Shown: positions 61,457 to 64,000 of the stretch, in pieces
How positions within the stretch are numbered: position 1 is the first letter of the stretch
Layout of the letters: every line of letters begins with the position of its first letter
DNA from: RSA9 sp036381195
Lineage (GTDB): Bacteria > Gemmatimonadota > Gemmatimonadetes > Longimicrobiales > RSA9
Length of the DNA stretch: 64,000 nt
Reading direction: 5' to 3'
Assembly: GCA_036381195.1 (NCBI GenBank)
Contig: DASVDH010000022.1
Location: 1-64,000, forward strand
Translations under genes and position numbers: made by a program
The notes under the pieces: generated by a model
The model's input: only the letters and a program-made list of their open reading frames with translations
What the model was told of the DNA's origin: nothing
Database searches by the model: none

Positions 61457-62359
61457 TCAGGGCGGGGGCAACTCGCGGGCGGCGTCGCGGACCACGAATG
61501 CCGGGAAGCCCGCCGCGCGCAGGCGGGCGGCGAGCGCCTCCGCCTCCGCGGCGTCGTTGAACCTGCCGACGCGGACGCGGAAGAGCCGGCTGCCCGCGAT
61601 GCGGACGACGCGCGGCTCGAAGCCGGCAGAGCGGAGCTGCGCAGCGAGGGCTTGCGCGCCTTTGGAGTCGCGAAAGGCGCCGGCCTGCGCGGCGAACGCG
61701 GCGCCGTCCGTCTGGCCGGCCGGGGCGCGCCGCGCGCCGGCCTGCGGGGCGGCCCGGCCCGCGCCCTGCCGCTGGGGGCGAGCGGGGCGGGGCTCGTCCG
61801 GGATGCGCCTGCAGCTCGCGACCTGCTCGCTCCGGATCAGGTCGGCGAGCCCCGGGGAGCTGCCGCCGAGCGCCGCGGCTTCCGTCACCGCCTCGCAAGC
61901 GGGTCCGGGCAGGCCGGCCGCGCGGCGCGCGCGCGCGAGCCAGAGCAGGCCGAGGGCGCGGTGGGGGCTGAGGGGGTGGTCGCGCGCGAGCCGCTCGAGG
62001 TAGACGATGGCGCGGGGTGGCTGCCCGGACGCGAGCAGCCCCTGCCCGAGTCGGAGCAGGGCCTCTGCGGCCTCCGGGGAGGACGGGTGACCCAGCGTGA
62101 GCGCCAGATAGTCCTGCTCGGCGGCGGCCGGGTCGGTGGCGAGGCGGGCGCGGAGCAGGAGTGCGCGGGGCCGAGCGGTCGGGGCGACGGTGGCGTTGGC
62201 CGCCGGCTCCTCCCGCCACCAGCGCTCGAGGAGCGCGCGCGCCGCGGCGTACTCGCCGCGCGCGATGAGTTGTTCCGCCTCGTCCAGCGAAGGCGGCTGC
62301 GCGGCAAGGGCGGCGGGCGCGATCACGCCGAGCGCCAGCAGTGCGAGCGTGCGCATCAT
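61457..62359 (-). CDS. Exported TPR-like and SPOR-domain protein
   Basis: A 300-residue protein. The signal peptide is MMRTLALLALGVIAPAALAA. Residues about 25-190 are helical repeats (SLDEAEQLIARGEYAAARAL, EAAEALLRLGQGLLASGQPP), TPR-like. After an Ala/Pro/Gln linker, residues about 218-295 form a SPOR domain (FAAQAGAFRDSKGAQALAAQ, then LFRVRVGRFNDAAEAEAL and AAGFPAFVV), which binds denuded peptidoglycan at division septa. The start overlaps the holA stop (ATGA), so expression is coupled to a replication subunit. A cell-envelope or division role is inferred from SPOR. Confidence 0.87.
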   Translation of the reverse strand: MMRTLALLALGVIAPAALAAQPPSLDEAEQLIARGEYAAARALLERWWREEPAANATVAPTARPRALLLRARLATDPAAAEQDYLALTLGHPSSPEAAEALLRLGQGLLASGQPPRAIVYLERLARDHPLSPHRALGLLWLARARRAAGLPGPACEAVTEAAALGGSSPGLADLIRSEQVASCRRIPDEPRPARPQRQGAGRAAPQAGARRAPAGQTDGAAFAAQAGAFRDSKGAQALAAQLRSAGFEPRVVRIAGSRLFRVRVGRFNDAAEAEALAARLRAAGFPAFVVRDAARELPPP

Positions 62360-63375
62360 GTCGCCGCGGGCACCGCCGCCCGCGCCTCGAGCCGGAGCAG
62401 CAACTCCTCGATCACCTGCCGGTCCGAGAGCGGAGCGGACTTGAGCAACCGGTCTGCACGCAGGAGGTCTTCGAGCGCGGCGTCCAGCGCAGCCAGGGGC
62501 CAGCTCCGCGCTTGACGCGAGAGCCGTGAGGCCAGCCAGCGCTGGTTCGGCGGCAGCTCGGCCTGCAGGGCGCGCTCGCCGCCCGCGGCGGCGAGCGCGA
62601 GCCGCAGGAACTGTGTGCCGAGGCCGAGCACGAGGCCGACGCCGGACTCGCCCGTGTCGAACAGCGCAGGCAGGGCGGCGCGCGCCTCGGCGAAGCGCCG
62701 GCCGCCGACGAGGTCGAACCACGCCCACCGGTTCTGGCGCTCGATGCGTCCCGTGACGGCACGGACGTCCTCGACGCCGATGCGCGTGCGGCCGGCCGCG
62801 TAATCACGCAGCTTGCCGAGCTCGGCCATGAGCACGCCCAGGTCCGGCCCGATCGCCGCGGCCAGCTCCCGCGCCGCGTCCGCATCCAGCTCGAAGCCGA
62901 GGCGTGCGGCGCGCTCCATCAGCACGCCGGGTACGTCTGCGGCCGAGAGCGCAGGGAACTCGACGGCCACGGCCTCCTTGCGCAGCCGCTGGTAGAACTG
63001 AGCCTTACTCTGCTCCGGGATCGTCGCGACGAGGATCAGGGCAAGGCCCGGGACGGGACGCGCGAGCACGGCCTCGATGATGCCGCGCATGCGCGCGGAC
63101 GCCGCGAGCGCCTGCGCTTCCCGCACCAGCACGACACGCCATTCGGCCATGAGAGGCGGCGTCGCGATGGCGGAAGCCAGCGTCTCCTCGGCGAGCTCGC
63201 TCCCGCGGAGCTGATCGAGGTTGAACTCCCGCGTGGCCGGATCGAGATGGGCGGCGACCAGCCCCGCAGCCGCTTCCTCCTTGCCGTACTCATCCTCGCC
63301 GAACAGAAAGAAAACGCCGCCGCGGCGGCCCGCAGCGAGCTCGCGCTCCAGGACTTCGCGGCCGAGCACCGGCAT
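62356..63375 (-). CDS. holA: DNA polymerase III delta subunit
   Basis: A 339-residue clamp-loader subunit. The N-terminal domain has VFFLFGEDEYGKEEAAAGLV, the HolA version of the nucleotide-site region, then VRGxx-like clamp-opening sequences and LRKEAVAVEFPALSAADVPG. The middle carries ELAAAIGPDLGVLMAELGKL and VRAVTGRIERQNRWAWFDLV, and the C-terminal helical domain LRLALAAAGGERALQAELPP with LLLRLEARA at the end. These fit the HolA family at normal length. Its stop overlaps the TPR-SPOR gene; the anti-sigma gene ends 9 bases before its start. Confidence 0.9.
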   Translation of the reverse strand: MPVLGREVLERELAAGRRGGVFFLFGEDEYGKEEAAAGLVAAHLDPATREFNLDQLRGSELAEETLASAIATPPLMAEWRVVLVREAQALAASARMRGIIEAVLARPVPGLALILVATIPEQSKAQFYQRLRKEAVAVEFPALSAADVPGVLMERAARLGFELDADAARELAAAIGPDLGVLMAELGKLRDYAAGRTRIGVEDVRAVTGRIERQNRWAWFDLVGGRRFAEARAALPALFDTGESGVGLVLGLGTQFLRLALAAAGGERALQAELPPNQRWLASRLSRQARSWPLAALDAALEDLLRADRLLKSAPLSDRQVIEELLLRLEARAAVPAAT

Positions 63376-63384
63376 GGGGCGGCG

Positions 63385-64000
63385 CTACTCTCGCCCGAAC
63401 GCCGTCCCGCCCCCACCCGTTGCGGACGCACCCAGCACGCGCGGCTCCGCCACGCCGAAGTCCGGATGATCCACGATCAGGGGAGAGTAAGGACCGGGCA
63501 CGTCGGTGAACGGGGAGTAGACGAAGTCGAGCAGGAGTGCGTCCGACCCGGGCTCGAACGGAGGGAGATCCCAGGCCTCGAGCGGAGGCAGGTCCCACGC
63601 CTGCCATCTCGGGCCAGGCGTTCCGGATTCGCTGGCCACGGGCCGGGAGTCGGGCCATGCGGCCGGCAGCGCGAACGGCTGCCGGGTCGAGGCGCGTGCC
63701 GTCCGGTCCGGTACGCGCGCCGGGGCCTCCGGCACCTCGATGGTGAACCGATCCGGCCGGAGCAGCGGGCTCCAGGCCACGGCCGCGAGCATGCCCGCGA
63801 TCGCCAGCGCGACCACGGCGCTGGCGCCGGAGGTGCGCTCGCCGACGTCCTCGTCGCGGACGTGGAAGAGGCGGTGCTGCAACCGCGCCGCGAAGTCCGG
63901 CGAGGGCTCGATGCGCGGCAGCGTGCGCACCAGCTCGAGCCCCTGCCGCATGACGCGGTCATAACGGCCGCAGGCGACACAGTCCTCGATGTGGCGACGC
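63385..64000 (-). CDS. Anti-sigma factor-like protein (5' end outside window)
   Basis: The frame stays open to the window edge. An ATG at 63951 exists, but the codons before it read HIEDCVACGRYDRV, an H-x3-C-x2-C zinc-finger pattern of anti-sigma factors, so the true start lies outside. Following parts are a short helical region, one membrane helix (SAVVALAIAGMLAAVAWSPL) and a Pro/Asp-rich outer domain of about 110 residues ending in a Gly-rich tail. An ECF sigma gene is expected just beyond the edge. It is followed by holA after 9 bases. Confidence 0.75.
   Translation of the reverse strand, partial: RRHIEDCVACGRYDRVMRQGLELVRTLPRIEPSPDFAARLQHRLFHVRDEDVGERTSGASAVVALAIAGMLAAVAWSPLLRPDRFTIEVPEAPARVPDRTARASTRQPFALPAAWPDSRPVASESGTPGPRWQAWDLPPLEAWDLPPFEPGSDALLLDFVYSPFTDVPGPYSPLIVDHPDFGVAEPRVLGASATGGGGTAFGRE

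Noticed and set aside
61457..62728. Long upstream extension of the TPR-SPOR gene
   Set aside because: The added residues are Arg/Ala filler overlapping holA; the ATG at 62359 starts a clean signal peptide and overlaps the holA stop.

Overview
The window is very GC-rich DNA (about 70 percent by eye) with densely packed, mostly minus-strand operons and a diderm gene content: lptF/lptG, an outer-membrane barrel fusion, lipoproteins, a SprA-type giant secretion protein and type IV pilus motor genes. A SprA homologue in a high-GC genome, together with PilB/PilT/PilC, many PAS histidine kinases, ThyX instead of ThyA, and a homocysteine methyltransferase/MTHFR fusion beside MetH, points to a Gemmatimonadota-like bacterium. 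This is inferred from gene content; no rRNA is present to confirm it.

Layout. 1-5.4 kb: a glycosyltransferase cut by the window edge, a PilS/PilR-like two-component pair, a 950-base stretch without a credible gene, and an ATP-grasp protein. 5.4-9.7 kb: a palindromic low-complexity repeat beside a truncated NAD-binding gene, then a 1029-residue protein combining an HEXXH peptidase domain, a beta-propeller and an Omp85-like barrel, and a small membrane protein. 9.8-15.3 kb: a sigma-54 activator, a TPR protein and a hybrid histidine kinase, plus a secreted alpha/beta hydrolase. 15.6-21 kb: pilB-pilT-pilC and a lipoprotein linked by ATGA overlaps, with a ComEA-like DNA-binding protein upstream. 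21-31.9 kb: SprA, divergent from lptF-lptG, then an alkaline-phosphatase-superfamily lipoprotein. 32-40.3 kb: a DapF homologue without its catalytic cysteines, and a methionine block (metH, then homocysteine methyltransferase/MTHFR) interrupted by a small S23-family gene flanked by inverted repeats. 40.3-50.5 kb: a kinase, an HEXXH protein, PepP, a NifU-N-like protein, ThyX, a D-aminoacylase, a DksA/TraR protein and threonine synthase. 51.2-56.2 kb: an ECF sigma factor, its anti-sigma factor and a PDZ protein, then an RDD protein converging on an FAD oxidoreductase. 56.2-64 kb: a GAF/PAS-type kinase, small proteins, an archaemetzincin coupled to an ANTAR regulator, a TPR-SPOR protein, HolA and the start-less end of another anti-sigma factor.

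How it fits together. The two sigma-54 activators, PilS-like sensor, pilus motors and ComEA suggest regulated pilus-driven motility or DNA uptake. The methionine block couples 5-methyl-THF production to homocysteine methylation. LptFG, SprA, the Omp85-like fusion and the lipoproteins are envelope machinery.

The less ordinary signals are small and structural: the inverted-repeat-flanked S23 cassette translationally coupled to a methionine gene, a palindromic repeat translated inside MetH, the cysteine-less DapF homologue, an archaemetzincin that seems to start at CTG, a palindromic sigma-54-like site, and a hairpin leader in front of metH. I saw no CRISPR array, tRNA, rRNA or complete insertion sequence.
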